DNA of 30,822 nucleotides from an uncultured Collinsella sp. (GTDB lineage Bacteria > Actinomycetota > Coriobacteriia > Coriobacteriales > Coriobacteriaceae), in contig URLR01000020.1 in the NCBI GenBank assembly GCA_900548815.1, positions 1-30,822 of the forward strand, given 5' to 3'. The notes below the pieces were generated by a model. That model worked only from the letters and a program-made list of their open reading frames with translations, had not been told where the DNA came from and searched no databases. Position 1 is the first letter of the stretch, and the number at the start of each line of letters is the position of its first letter. Below, piece after piece: positions 22,922-30,777 of this stretch. The translations under genes and the position numbers were made by a program.

Positions 22922-23039
22922 TTCGAATCCGCCCGGGGGCACCAGGGAATATGACGGCGTCGCGTGAGCGGCGCCGTTTTTGGTTAGTGGGGGCCGACGG
23001 CAGATTCGGGCCGTCGACGCTCGCGTCACCAATCGCGTC
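22922..23039 (+). repeat. Right 118-bp direct repeat (putative attR)
   Basis: Gap-free match to 19746-19863, beginning with TTCGAATCC and the tRNA 3' end with CCA, and including a terminator hairpin with a T5 tract. The 5' part of the tRNA is absent, so this is not a functional tRNA. Confidence 0.85.
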
Positions 23040-23413
23040 ATTCGAATCGGCGCTGGGAATTCAGTGCTTTTCCTCATGCAAGTATCTTCCATCTTGCGTC
23101 GCCGTCAGCCGTGAGCGGTCGATTTTTACCGATAAACGGCAAATTAATTCAGAAAAAATCAGGTAATTTCAAGAATGGTCAAACTTGATTAACAGCAAAA
23201 CCACAAGGTAGATGGCTTTATACGGTGAAAAACTCTGACACAATGAGAAAAAGAGTGAAAAATACTGATTGAAAATGAACTTATATGGCAGTAATCTACA
23301 TGTCACAGGGTAAGCCCCGGCGCGCAGGCGGCGGCCCTTATCGAATTACGGATATAGATCAGGTGCTCGAACGGGCAGAAACGATCAAGGACGAAGGTAA
23401 AGGACGTAGAAGC
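23040..23413 (+). promoter_or_regulatory. Promoter region of the sugar locus with TGAAAA repeats
   Basis: AT-rich and without a convincing gene; an open frame starting at 23285 is read as leader. TGAAAA or TGAGAAA elements occur at 23226, 23244, 23256 and 23270, and GTGAAAA-like words repeat near ACTCTGAC and TACTGAT. DeoR-family regulators often bind such A-rich direct repeats, so these are candidate sites for the DeoR protein encoded downstream. TCAAG...CTTGA (about 23170-23189) is a further imperfect palindrome. Confidence 0.35.
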
Positions 23414-24352
23414 ATGAAGCTTGCAACTCGTATCAACTCCTATTTTCGCGATGGCGACAAGAATCTTGATCGCGTGTTCGCGGAGTTCCAGAGCGTGGGC
23501 CTCACGCACGTCGACCTCAACTACCCCGAGCACTGCACAGGTGTCACGGCTGAGGACATGGCCGCCAAGCTCGCAGCTCACGACCTGCAGCTGAACGGCT
23601 GCGCGCTGCGCTTCCGCAACGCCTTCCTCAACGGTGACCTGGGCAATGCCGATGATGCCCTTGCCGCGGAAGCCCTTGAGCTCTGCTACGAGGCGTGCGA
23701 CTACTGCCGCACTGCCGGTGGCAACACGGTGACCATCTGGCTTGGCCACGACGGCTTTGACTACAGCTTCCAGATCGCCTACGCTCGCGTCTTCGACCAG
23801 CTCGTAGCCGCATTCCAGAAGGTTTGCGACTACGCGCCCGACCTCAAGATCTCGATTGAGTACAAACCCTACGAGGAGCGCGCGTACGCGTTCATCGACT
23901 CCATGGGTATGACCGGCATGATTCTCAACGCTGCAGACCGCCCGAACCTGGGCGTCACGCTGGATTACTGCCACATGCTCATGAAGCACGAGAACCCTGC
24001 CATGGCCGCCGACCTGTTCGGCCGCGAGGGCAAGCTCTACGGCATTCACCTAAACGACGGCAACGGTCGCTTCGACGATGGCCTTATGATTGGTACGTCC
24101 ACGCCGGTGAAGACCCTCGAGTTCCTCTACTACGTGAAGAAGCACGGTTACGACAGCGCAATCTACTTCGACACGTTCCCGGTCATCGAGCCCGCTGCCG
24201 GCGAGGCTGCACAGAACGACCAGATGATCCATCTGCTCAACGACGCCATCGAGGCCGTAAGCATGGAGAAGATCCAATCCGTTATCGATGCAAACGACGC
24301 GATTAAGGCAGCCGAGCTTGTCCGCGAGCTCTTCTGCGCAATGGGGAGGTAA
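23414..24352 (+). CDS. TIM-barrel sugar isomerase/epimerase (xylose isomerase-like)
   Basis: A 312-residue cytoplasmic protein of the AP-endonuclease-2/xylose-isomerase-like TIM-barrel superfamily, metal-dependent enzymes that isomerise or epimerise sugars or sugar phosphates. Likely metal ligands are seen in ISIEYKP (Glu), VTLDYCHM (Asp, His) and IHLNDGNGRFDDG (His, Asp). The reaction cannot be assigned; keto-sugar epimerases and L-rhamnose-isomerase-like enzymes share this pattern. I chose ATG 23414, 9 nt after AAAGGA, giving a start (MKLATRINSYF) typical of the family. The extended start at 23285 adds 43 residues of basic, non-family sequence. It overlaps the ribosome site of the following PTS gene, 3 nt away, so the two are one transcript. 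Confidence 0.82.
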   Translation: MKLATRINSYFRDGDKNLDRVFAEFQSVGLTHVDLNYPEHCTGVTAEDMAAKLAAHDLQLNGCALRFRNAFLNGDLGNADDALAAEALELCYEACDYCRTAGGNTVTIWLGHDGFDYSFQIAYARVFDQLVAAFQKVCDYAPDLKISIEYKPYEERAYAFIDSMGMTGMILNAADRPNLGVTLDYCHMLMKHENPAMAADLFGREGKLYGIHLNDGNGRFDDGLMIGTSTPVKTLEFLYYVKKHGYDSAIYFDTFPVIEPAAGEAAQNDQMIHLLNDAIEAVSMEKIQSVIDANDAIKAAELVRELFCAMGR

Positions 24353-24355
24353 CCA

Positions 24356-25732
24356 ATGAAACGCGACTGGAACGCGATGGCTCAGGGGATTCTGGACGCC
24401 GTCGGTGGTCCCGAGAACATCTCGGGCATGACGCACTGCGCGACGCGCCTGCGCCTCAATCTCAAAGACGACGCGGCTTGCGACGACGCTGCGGTCAAGG
24501 AAGTCGAAGGCGTTGTGAACACGCCGAACAAGGCCGGTCAGTACCAGGTTCTCATCGGCACTGAGGTCCCGAAGCTGTACGAGAAGTTTGAGCCGCTGGT
24601 CAAGGGTTCGGGCGTGGAAATCTCCGCTGCTACCAAGGACGAGGGCGAGAGCATCGTCAGCCAAGTCTTCTCCGCGATCTCCGGCATCTTTGCCCCGCTG
24701 CTGCCCGCCATGGCCGGCTCCGGTATCCTGCGCGGCTTCGTTATCCTGGCCGCCCAGCTCGGCATCATCGCTGAGGGCACGGGTACCTACACCATCCTGT
24801 ACACCCTGGCCATGAGCGTGTTCTACTTCCTGCCCGTGCTGCTCGGCTTCTCCGCCGGCAAGCGCTTCGGCGCGAGCCCGTACCTGTCGGCGCTGCTCGG
24901 CGCGTGCCTGCTCTACCCGGACTTCATCGCCCTCATGGGCGACGCGGGCAACGGCGCCATGACGGACTTCTTCGGCATCCCCGTGGTTCTCATGAACTAC
25001 AACTCCACGGTTATCCCTGCCATCTTGTCTGTCTGGGTCTACTCGTACCTGTACAAGTGGCTCGATGAGCACGTTTCCGAGATGCTCAAGCTCGTCGTGC
25101 TGCCCGCCATCTCCCTGATCGTTATGGTTCCGCTCACCATGCTCGTCATCGGTCCCCTGGGCGTCTACGCTGGTGAGGCCATCGCCTTCGTGGTCAACTG
25201 GCTGATCGAGCGCAGCTCCGTGTTCGCCGGCGTGCTGGTTGGCGGCGGCTGGTCCGTGCTGGTGTCCATGGGCATCCACTGGGCCGTGAACCCCATCATG
25301 ATCAACAACATCGCTCAGAACGGCTTCGACTACATCTGCCCCTTCACCTTCGCCTGCAACTTCGCCGTTATCGGCTGCGCCTTCGGCGTGTTCCTCAAGG
25401 CCCGCGACCAGAAGCTCAAGAGCTTCGCGATGACCGGTGTCGTATCGATCGCCCTGTCCGCCATCATCGAGCCCACGCTGTTCGGTATGCTCGTGAAGAA
25501 CAAGAAGGTCTGGCTTGCGCAGATCATCGGCGGTGCCGTCGGCGGCGCGTTCCTCGGTATCATGAAGGTCGTCACCACTGCGTTCACCTTCGGTTCCGTC
25601 ACTACGTTCCCGGCTTTCGTGAGTTCCGACCCCATGAACTTCGCTTGGGCTATGGTCGGCATGCTCATTTCCGCCGTCGTGGCCGGTGTTCTTGCCTTCG
25701 CCTTCACCGGCAAGGAGGATCAGCTCGCCTAA
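24356..25732 (+). CDS. PTS EIIBC transporter (glucose/sucrose/beta-glucoside superfamily)
   Basis: A 458-residue membrane protein fusing EIIB and EIIC of the PTS. EIIB (1-85) has the phosphorylated Cys28 in GMTHCATRLRLNL. EIIC (about 100-455) has about ten helices and the family motifs FAPLLPAMAGSGILRGF, WAVNPIMINNI and ISAIIEPTLFG-like IALSAIIEPTLFG. No EIIA domain is attached, so a separate EIIA must serve it. GGGAGG overlaps the end of the previous gene. The linked isomerase, AlsE-like epimerase and RpiB-like isomerase imply that the substrate is phosphorylated and then converted to a ketose phosphate; it could be a rare hexose. Substrate not assignable from sequence alone. Confidence 0.93.
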   Translation: MKRDWNAMAQGILDAVGGPENISGMTHCATRLRLNLKDDAACDDAAVKEVEGVVNTPNKAGQYQVLIGTEVPKLYEKFEPLVKGSGVEISAATKDEGESIVSQVFSAISGIFAPLLPAMAGSGILRGFVILAAQLGIIAEGTGTYTILYTLAMSVFYFLPVLLGFSAGKRFGASPYLSALLGACLLYPDFIALMGDAGNGAMTDFFGIPVVLMNYNSTVIPAILSVWVYSYLYKWLDEHVSEMLKLVVLPAISLIVMVPLTMLVIGPLGVYAGEAIAFVVNWLIERSSVFAGVLVGGGWSVLVSMGIHWAVNPIMINNIAQNGFDYICPFTFACNFAVIGCAFGVFLKARDQKLKSFAMTGVVSIALSAIIEPTLFGMLVKNKKVWLAQIIGGAVGGAFLGIMKVVTTAFTFGSVTTFPAFVSSDPMNFAWAMVGMLISAVVAGVLAFAFTGKEDQLA

Positions 25733-25809
25733 GAGCCCCGGATGCGCCGCCTCTCCTAGGGTCGTTCTCTTCGCTTGAAGAGCGTCGCGCTTACGCGAGG
25801 TGTGTCAAC

Positions 25810-25830
25810 CTCGTTCAAATTGTGAACGAG
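25810..25830. promoter_or_regulatory. Palindrome upstream of the DeoR gene
   Basis: CTCGTTCA-AATTG-TGAACGAG: perfect 8-bp arms and a 5-bp spacer, 126 nt before the deoR-type start. It may be an operator for autoregulation. A further TTTTCGAAAA palindrome lies at about 25902-25911. Confidence 0.45.
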
Positions 25831-25956
25831 AGGGTAGGTCAATCGATTAAGCGGTCGTCATCGCAACAGGTGGCGGCCGCTATTCTGCTTGTGCGTTACA
25901 CTTTTCGAAAAGAAATGAACGAGCGTGAAGCAGAGTGGTTTGGAGAGGTTCCCAAT

Positions 25957-26700
25957 ATGATTCCGTATGAGCGCCAGGAGCGAATTGTAGAGTGCCTGCA
26001 GAAGTCGGGCCTCGCGAGGATTTCCGAGCTGCAGGAGGAGCTGCCGAGCGTCTCTATTTCGACGCTACGTCGCGACCTCAAGGAGCTGGAGGCGCTTGGC
26101 AAGGTTGAGCATCTTTCGGGCGGCGCGGTGAGGCTCCTCTCGGCTGTCCACGAGGTGAGTATCTCGACGCGTTCGGGCCTACACGGGAGTGAGAAGGAAC
26201 AGATTGCCCAAGTCGCCTTGCGTTTTGTTGAGGACGGGGACACGCTCTACTTGGACTCGGGTTCCACCTGCACGGCGCTGCTGCGTCTGCTGCTCGACCG
26301 CGACGTGACAATTTACACGACGGATGCCTCGGCGTGCCTGATTAAGAGCGAGACGCGCGCCCAGCTCATCGTGGTGGGTGGCGAGTTCAACTATGTGAAC
26401 TCCTCGTTCTGCGGTTCTATGACCGAATCGATCCTGCGCGATCTGTACTTCGATAAGGCGTTTATCGGGACCAACGCGATTGGCGAGGACCGCGGCGTCA
26501 TGACGCCCTCCTACGTTGAGGCGGCGAAGAAGCGCATCGTGCGCGAGAATTCGAATAAGGCGTACGTGCTGTGCGACAGCTCGAAGTTCCATCAGTTCTC
26601 GAATGTTCGCGCGTTTGGGTTCGATGGTGTGTCGATTATCGCGGAGTCCTATGACGAGAAGATCGCCCAGTGCGCGCGCCTGATCACGCCTGGAGCGTAG
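25957..26700 (+). CDS. DeoR/GlpR-family transcriptional regulator
   Basis: A 247-residue DeoR-type repressor. The N-terminal winged HTH (about 1-57) has RQERIVECLQKSGLARISEL and the recognition helix SISTLRRDLKELEALG, followed by GGAV. The C-terminal DeoR sensor domain (about 75-230) has LDSGSTCTALLRLL, TTDASACLI and FIGTNAIGEDRGVMTPSY, which in this family bind a phosphorylated sugar intermediate. I chose ATG 25957, 8 nt after GGAGAGG; the open frame extends further upstream without a ribosome site. It lies 224 bp after the EIIBC gene and probably regulates the isomerase-EIIBC unit. Confidence 0.92.
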   Translation: MIPYERQERIVECLQKSGLARISELQEELPSVSISTLRRDLKELEALGKVEHLSGGAVRLLSAVHEVSISTRSGLHGSEKEQIAQVALRFVEDGDTLYLDSGSTCTALLRLLLDRDVTIYTTDASACLIKSETRAQLIVVGGEFNYVNSSFCGSMTESILRDLYFDKAFIGTNAIGEDRGVMTPSYVEAAKKRIVRENSNKAYVLCDSSKFHQFSNVRAFGFDGVSIIAESYDEKIAQCARLITPGA

Positions 26701-26874
26701 GGGGTCCGGGCTCAGGTCTGCGGATTGCGGCCCCTGGCTGCTGCTGTCCGCGTAGCGGGATTTCTTCCTAGGGAATACGACAGCGTTTCGTGGTGCGGGC
26801 TCCTGCATGATACCAGCTAGATAGGCAAATATGGCAACGTTGTGAATCTGGAAAAGCCTGCAGGTTAACAACGT
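26701..26874. other. Spacer between deoR and the epimerase promoter
   Basis: About 174 bp with no gene or clear terminator seen. Confidence 0.4.
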
Positions 26875-26955
26875 GGTTAAACGATTAATCAGCCAGACTG
26901 TAGATAAAGGTTAAACGATTAATTACCACCGAGTAGATAATCACCGAGCAGATAA
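26875..26955. promoter_or_regulatory. LacI-type operator pair and tandem repeats upstream of the epimerase gene
   Basis: GGTTAAACGATTAAT occurs at 26875-26889 and 26909-26923 (34 bp apart). Its core TTAA-ACGA-TTAA is a near-palindrome with a central CG, as in LacI/CcpA-family operators. A related GGTTAACA lies just before (26862). A 14-bp tandem repeat CACCGAG(T/C)AGATAA follows at 26927-26940 and 26942-26955 and includes the start of the AAGGAG ribosome site. A similar GGTTAA-N4-TTAACC box precedes the lacI gene at 29302. Confidence 0.6.
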
Positions 26956-26965
26956 GGAGTTCACT

Positions 26966-27619
26966 ATGCTGCTCTGCCCCAGTCTCATGTGCGCCGACTA
27001 CGGCAATCTGCGTGCGACCGTCGAGGATCTCGACGCCGCCGGCATCGACATCTTCCATTGCGACGTGATGGACGGCAGTTTCGTTCCCAATTTCGCCATG
27101 GGTCTCGAAGACATCAAGGCCGTGCGAGCTGCCACCAACAAGCTCGTCGACGTGCACCTTATGGTCGAGAATCCTGCCAGCAAGGTTGAACTTTTCGCCT
27201 CCGCCGGCGCGGACATCATCTATATCCATCCGGAGTCCGAGCGTTACGTGGTCAAGACACTCGCCGCGATTAAGTCCCTCGGCAAGAGCGCCGGTATCGC
27301 CGTGAACCCCGACACCTCTATCTCCGAGATCGAGGAGATGTTGAACCTCTGCGATTACGTGATGGTCATGACGGTGAATCCGGGTTTTGCCGGTCAGAGC
27401 TTTATCGAGTTCACGAACGACAAGGTGCGTCGCCTTGCCGCGCTGAAGGAGCGCTTTGGCTTCAAGCTCATGATCGACGGCGCCTGCTCGCCCGAGCGCG
27501 TGCGCGACCTGTCCGCCATTGGCGCGGACGGATTTATCCTGGGCACCAGTGCGCTGTTTGGCAAGGACGCTGGTTACGAGGAGTGTCTGCGCCGTTTGCG
27601 CGCCGGCGAGGTGTATTAG
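26966..27619 (+). CDS. Ribulose/allulose-phosphate 3-epimerase (AlsE/Rpe family)
   Basis: A 217-residue (beta/alpha)8 ketose-phosphate 3-epimerase, cytoplasmic and divalent metal-dependent. Family motifs: HCDVMDGSFVPN and VDVHLMVENP (metal His and Asp), MTVNPGFAGQSF, and a C-terminal DG phosphate site (MIDGACSPE). Two details favour D-allulose-6-phosphate 3-epimerase (AlsE) over housekeeping Rpe: SLMCADY where Rpe has SILSADF, and DGAC (AlsE DGSC) where Rpe has DGGI/V. AlsE converts allulose-6-P to fructose-6-P. AAGGAG lies 6 nt before the ATG. It is followed by an RpiB-like gene, as in allose operons, and preceded by LacI-type operator boxes. Rpe activity cannot be excluded. Confidence 0.85.
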   Translation: MLLCPSLMCADYGNLRATVEDLDAAGIDIFHCDVMDGSFVPNFAMGLEDIKAVRAATNKLVDVHLMVENPASKVELFASAGADIIYIHPESERYVVKTLAAIKSLGKSAGIAVNPDTSISEIEEMLNLCDYVMVMTVNPGFAGQSFIEFTNDKVRRLAALKERFGFKLMIDGACSPERVRDLSAIGADGFILGTSALFGKDAGYEECLRRLRAGEVY

Positions 27620-27691
27620 AAGCGGAACGGCGAATTAGGACGGATTGAGCGCGCGGCATGCGCGAATGGTTCTTATGGAAAGGGGTCTCTT

Positions 27692-28168
27692 TTGAAGATC
27701 GGTATTGGAAACGACCACGTCGCAGTCGAGTACAAGGAAGCCATCACGGCGTATATCCAGGAGAAGTACGGCTACGAAGTCGTGAACTTCGGTACGGACA
27801 GCACCGAGCGCTTTGACTATCCCATCGCGGGTGAGGCCGTGGCGGACGCTGTCATGTCCGGCGAGGTTGATCGCGGTATCGTTATCTGCGGTACGGGTGT
27901 GGGCATCTCGCTTGCCGCCAACAAGGTGCGCGGTATCCGTTGCTGCACCTGCTCTGAGCCGTATTCCGCTCGCCTGTCGCGCGAGCACAACAACACCAAC
28001 ATGCTCGCATTTGGTGCTCGTGTGGTAGGCATCGAGCTGGCCAAAATGATTGTCGACGCCTGGCTCACCGGCGAGTTCGAGGGCGGCCGTCACCAGCGAC
28101 GCATCGATATGATTCGCCAGATCGAGGCTCGTCAGCTCGTACGTGCGGAGGAAGCACGCGGCTGGTAG
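27692..28168 (+). CDS. rpiB: RpiB/LacAB-family sugar-phosphate isomerase
   Basis: A 158-residue RpiB-family isomerase, interconverting ribose-5-P and ribulose-5-P, or allose-6-P and allulose-6-P in AlsB/RpiB-type enzymes. It has the N-terminal GIGNDHVAVEYK (family GxDHAG-like), and GIVICGTGVGISLAANK with the catalytic Cys of RpiB; EHNNTNMLAFGARVVG is also conserved. It starts at TTG 27692 with AAAGGGG 6 nt upstream, giving the normal MKIGIGNDH N-terminus. It lies 72 nt after the epimerase gene and ends at a strong terminator. Together the pair can take an aldose-6-P through a 2-ketose-6-P to a glycolytic ester. Confidence 0.9.
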   Translation: MKIGIGNDHVAVEYKEAITAYIQEKYGYEVVNFGTDSTERFDYPIAGEAVADAVMSGEVDRGIVICGTGVGISLAANKVRGIRCCTCSEPYSARLSREHNNTNMLAFGARVVGIELAKMIVDAWLTGEFEGGRHQRRIDMIRQIEARQLVRAEEARGW

Positions 28169-28172
28169 CGGA

Positions 28173-28205
28173 AAAGCCCGTCACCCGTGTGGTGGCGGGC
28201 TTTTT
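28173..28205 (+). terminator. Terminator of the epimerase-isomerase operon
   Basis: A 13-bp stem (28173-28185 and 28191-28203, one G-U pair), 5-nt loop and five Ts at 28201-28205. It starts 4 nt after the rpiB stop; the convergent lacI gene ends at 28268. Confidence 0.92.
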
Positions 28206-28267
28206 GCATGTCGCGCGTGGGATAGAGCACATGCGAGAGAAAAACGCGGCTATTCGCTGCCCGCTGT

Positions 28268-29278
28268 CTAGCTGCTCGCGCGTTGCACGAGCTTAACGGG
28301 GACAAGCGTCTCCATCTCGGGCTCTTCGCCGCGCAGCAGGGCGAGCAGGGCCTGACATCCCTCGTGCGCGAGGCGCTCGGGGAAGCGGCGGATGGTGCTG
28401 ATTTGCGGCGTCGGAAGCTGCGCGTAAACGGAATCGTCGAAGCCGATGAGACGGACGTCTTCGGGTACGCGCTTGCCGGCGGCAACGAGCGCACGCAGCG
28501 CGCCCACGGCTGCGTGGTCGCTATGGGCGAAGACGCCGTCGACGGGGTAGCCCGTGGAGAGGAAGTCGGTCACGAGCTCTTCCGACTCGATGATGCTCGG
28601 CTGCTTACCCGAGACAAACAGCTGGTAGTCGCGGCGTAGCGGCATTCCGTGCGCGGCGAGCGCCCGCTCGTAGCCCATCTGGCGCTCGTTGCCGGGGTAG
28701 TTGGCGGTAAAACTCGAGATGCTCAGGATGTCCTTGCAGCCGCGCTCGATGAGGTGCTCGGTCGCCATGTAGCCACCGCCGATGTTGTCGGAGCCCACGT
28801 GTGGGAAACCGAGGTCGTTTTCGGGCGCACGGTCGATGCAGACCACGGGGATTCCGTGGGGGACGAACTCGCCGTCGAGCCTGCGCAGGCCGGAGATACA
28901 GATGATACCGTCGGCCTGCTTGCTTGCCAGCGTGCGGAAGTAGTCACGCTCGCGGGCGGGGTCATTGGCGCTGTTGCAAACAAAGACCGAGTAGTCCTCG
29001 GTTGCCAGCTCGCGCTCCACATGCAGGGCGATCTTGGAAAAGAAGTCGTTGGAGATGTCCGGCACGATCATGCCGATGGTCCGGGACTGGGCCATACGGA
29101 GGCTCTTCGCCGCCATGTTCGTGACGTAGCCGTATTCCTTTAGGGCGGCTTCCACGCGTTTGCGGGTGTCTTCGGAAAAACGGCCGCTGCCGTTGATGAC
29201 GTGGGAGACCGTGGCGACGGATACGCCGGCCGCGACGGCAATCTGGCGCATGGATGGGCGCTTGCCTGGTGTGGGCAT
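28268..29278 (-). CDS. LacI-family transcriptional regulator
   Basis: A 336-residue LacI/GalR-type regulator. HTH at about 9-30 (AAGVSVATVSHVING), hinge helix to about 60, then a periplasmic-binding-protein-like effector domain starting SRTIGMIVPDISNDFF, with GIICISGL, VVCIDRAPEND and VRLIGFDDSVYAQLPTPQISTI typical of the family. The ligand is probably the sugar or sugar phosphate of the adjacent locus. AGGAGG lies 4 nt before the ATG. A GGTTAA-N4-TTAACC palindrome 23 nt upstream suggests autoregulation, and similar boxes lie before the epimerase gene. It converges with rpiB. Confidence 0.93.
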   Translation of the reverse strand: MPTPGKRPSMRQIAVAAGVSVATVSHVINGSGRFSEDTRKRVEAALKEYGYVTNMAAKSLRMAQSRTIGMIVPDISNDFFSKIALHVERELATEDYSVFVCNSANDPARERDYFRTLASKQADGIICISGLRRLDGEFVPHGIPVVCIDRAPENDLGFPHVGSDNIGGGYMATEHLIERGCKDILSISSFTANYPGNERQMGYERALAAHGMPLRRDYQLFVSGKQPSIIESEELVTDFLSTGYPVDGVFAHSDHAAVGALRALVAAGKRVPEDVRLIGFDDSVYAQLPTPQISTIRRFPERLAHEGCQALLALLRGEEPEMETLVPVKLVQRASS

Positions 29279-29301
29279 GGGGCCTCCTGCTGCTTTCGGG
29301 T

Positions 29302-29317
29302 GGTTAACAGATTAACC
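29302..29317. promoter_or_regulatory. LacI-type operator upstream of lacI
   Basis: GGTTAACAGATTAACC: perfect six-base arms around a four-base centre, 23-38 nt before the lacI start codon. The TTAA-N4-TTAA core is shared with the two boxes at 26875 and 26909. Confidence 0.6.
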
Positions 29318-29345
29318 GAGATTGTAGCGCATGCGCGATGCCGTA

Positions 29346-29528
29346 ATGGGTCGCTTCGAAGTCGTTTTGTCGCGCTCGGTCTGCACCTTGGATAAGAAGG
29401 AGTTCGTCGAGCACTCCGATCCGGAGCGCACGCGCGCCAACATCCCGCTGTTCCAGCAGGGCATCATGATACAGCAGCTCAACTCCGAGAAGCTCGTGGT
29501 CGAGACCATGGTGAAGTTCTGCGGCTAG
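29346..29528 (+). pseudogene. Short coding-like fragment, unrecognised
   Basis: A 60-residue frame (MGRFEVVLSRSVCTLDKKEF...ETMVKFCG) with strong G/C third-position bias like real genes here, but no ribosome site before the ATG at 29346 (or 29331) and a start that overlaps the lacI promoter. It reads like the C-terminal end of a larger protein whose front has been lost. I do not recognise the family. A weak GAGGC/GCCTC hairpin (29563-29584) with T-rich tail follows. It could also be a small leaderless gene. Confidence 0.35.
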
Positions 29529-29621
29529 TAATTACTGCATTACATATTCTGTTGTCACCTGGGAGGCTTGTTTTTGCGGGCCTCTTTGTGTTGCTATGGA
29601 GCCCTGGCCTGTCGATAAACA

Positions 29622-29655
29622 AAGCGCCCGCTTGCCGGGGAGCAAGCGGGCGCTT
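29622..29655 (-). terminator. Terminator of the PASTA kinase gene (minus strand)
   Basis: Perfect 14-bp arms AAGCGCCCGCTTGC (29622-29635) and 29642-29655 with a 6-nt loop. On the minus strand it is followed by TTTGTTTA. It lies about 50 nt beyond the kinase stop codon. Confidence 0.85.
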
Positions 29656-29705
29656 CTGAGCGAATATGTTTGCGGCCATAGCCGCTGCAGGTGATGGGTT
29701 GTCGA

Positions 29706-30777
29706 CTAGTTAGTCGTCGTGCCGGAATCGTCACCCGAGGTGGAGCCAGAAAGTGCGACCGTCAGCGTGATCGTGCTGTCGGTGGACTGCTTGCCGGTGG
29801 GGGAGACGCCCGTAACGGTGGCATCCTCGTTACCGCTCACGGGATTGCCGTTCTGGTCACAGAAGCCAATGTTATAGAAACCGGCGTTGTTGAGCGCGGT
29901 AACGGCGGCGGAAATGCTCTTGCCGTACAGGTTGCCCGGGACGGTGGCCTTGCCGGACTTCTTGGCAATGACGACGGTAATCGTGGCGCCGGGCTTCTGC
30001 TTACCGCTGGGGTTCCAGCTGATCACGGTGCCCTCGGTAACAGAGTCGTTCTCCTGGTAGCTCACGTCGACGCCAAAACCTGCCATATCGAGGGCGTTGC
30101 GCGCCTGGGCCTCGGTCATGTCGGTCAGGTCGGGGACGGACGTGGTATCCGGGCCGCTCGAGACCTTGTACGAGATGGTCGTGCCCTTCGCGACTTCCTT
30201 ACCGGCTTCGGTGCCCTGATCAAAGACCTGGCCCTCATCGGCCTCGTTGGCCTCCTCGGAGGCGTTGCCCTTCAGGCCAACGCTTGCCAGCGCGGCTTCT
30301 GCCTGGTCCTTGGTCAGGCCGACAAGCTGGGGAACCTCAACCTTCTCAGAGGGCTTGGGGCCCTTGGAGATTACCAGGTTCACCTTAGTGCCCTTGGCCT
30401 TCTTGGTGTTGCCGTTGGGCGTCTGCTCGGCGACCTTGCCCTCGTCGACATCGTCGTTGTAGCTTTGGTCGATGGTGCCGACCTCGAGGCCGGCTTCCTT
30501 GATCAGCTCGACGGCAGTCTGCTGGTCCTTGCCCAGTACGTCGGGCACGGCGACCTGCTCGCCGCCAAAGAGTCCTGTGGCAAAGGCCACCACGATGCCG
30601 ATGACGGCAACCGCTGCCACCACGGCGGCGATGATCTTGTTCTTGTTGGATTTGGGCTCTTCGACCTCGTAGGAGCCGGTGGAGCCCGAAACCGAGCTAC
30701 GGGCGGTATTCTGGCCGCTCACGCCCGAGACAGGACGCACCATGGCGCGCGTCTGATCGGAAAGCTCACGAGTCTTG
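29706..30777 (-). CDS. pknB: PASTA-domain Ser/Thr protein kinase, C-terminal part (truncated by contig end)
   Basis: A partial gene of about 357 codons, lacking its 5' end. Visible from the N-terminal side: a Ser/Thr-rich cytoplasmic linker (SGQNTARSSVSGSTGSYEVEEP), one membrane helix (IIAAVVAAVAVIGIVVAFATGLF), and four PASTA repeats beginning VAVPDVLGKD, VEVPQLVGLT, TSVPDLTDMT and ATVPGNLYGK, then a Ser/Gly/Thr-rich tail. In PknB/PrkC kinases the PASTA domains bind peptidoglycan or lipid II outside the cell and control the kinase domain inside. The kinase domain itself should lie beyond the contig end. The open frame continues to an ATG at 30794, but those residues (MCIRD) come from the adapter. 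The helix-PASTA layout alone would also fit a non-kinase PASTA protein. Confidence 0.88.

Noticed and set aside
22922..22945. Second tRNA-Arg gene
   Set aside because: Only the T-loop to CCA part is present; the D-arm and anticodon arm are missing, so it is an att duplicate.
23285..23413. Extended start of the TIM-barrel isomerase
   Set aside because: The added 43 residues are basic and unlike the family, and the ATG at 23414 has a proper ribosome site and family-typical N-terminus.
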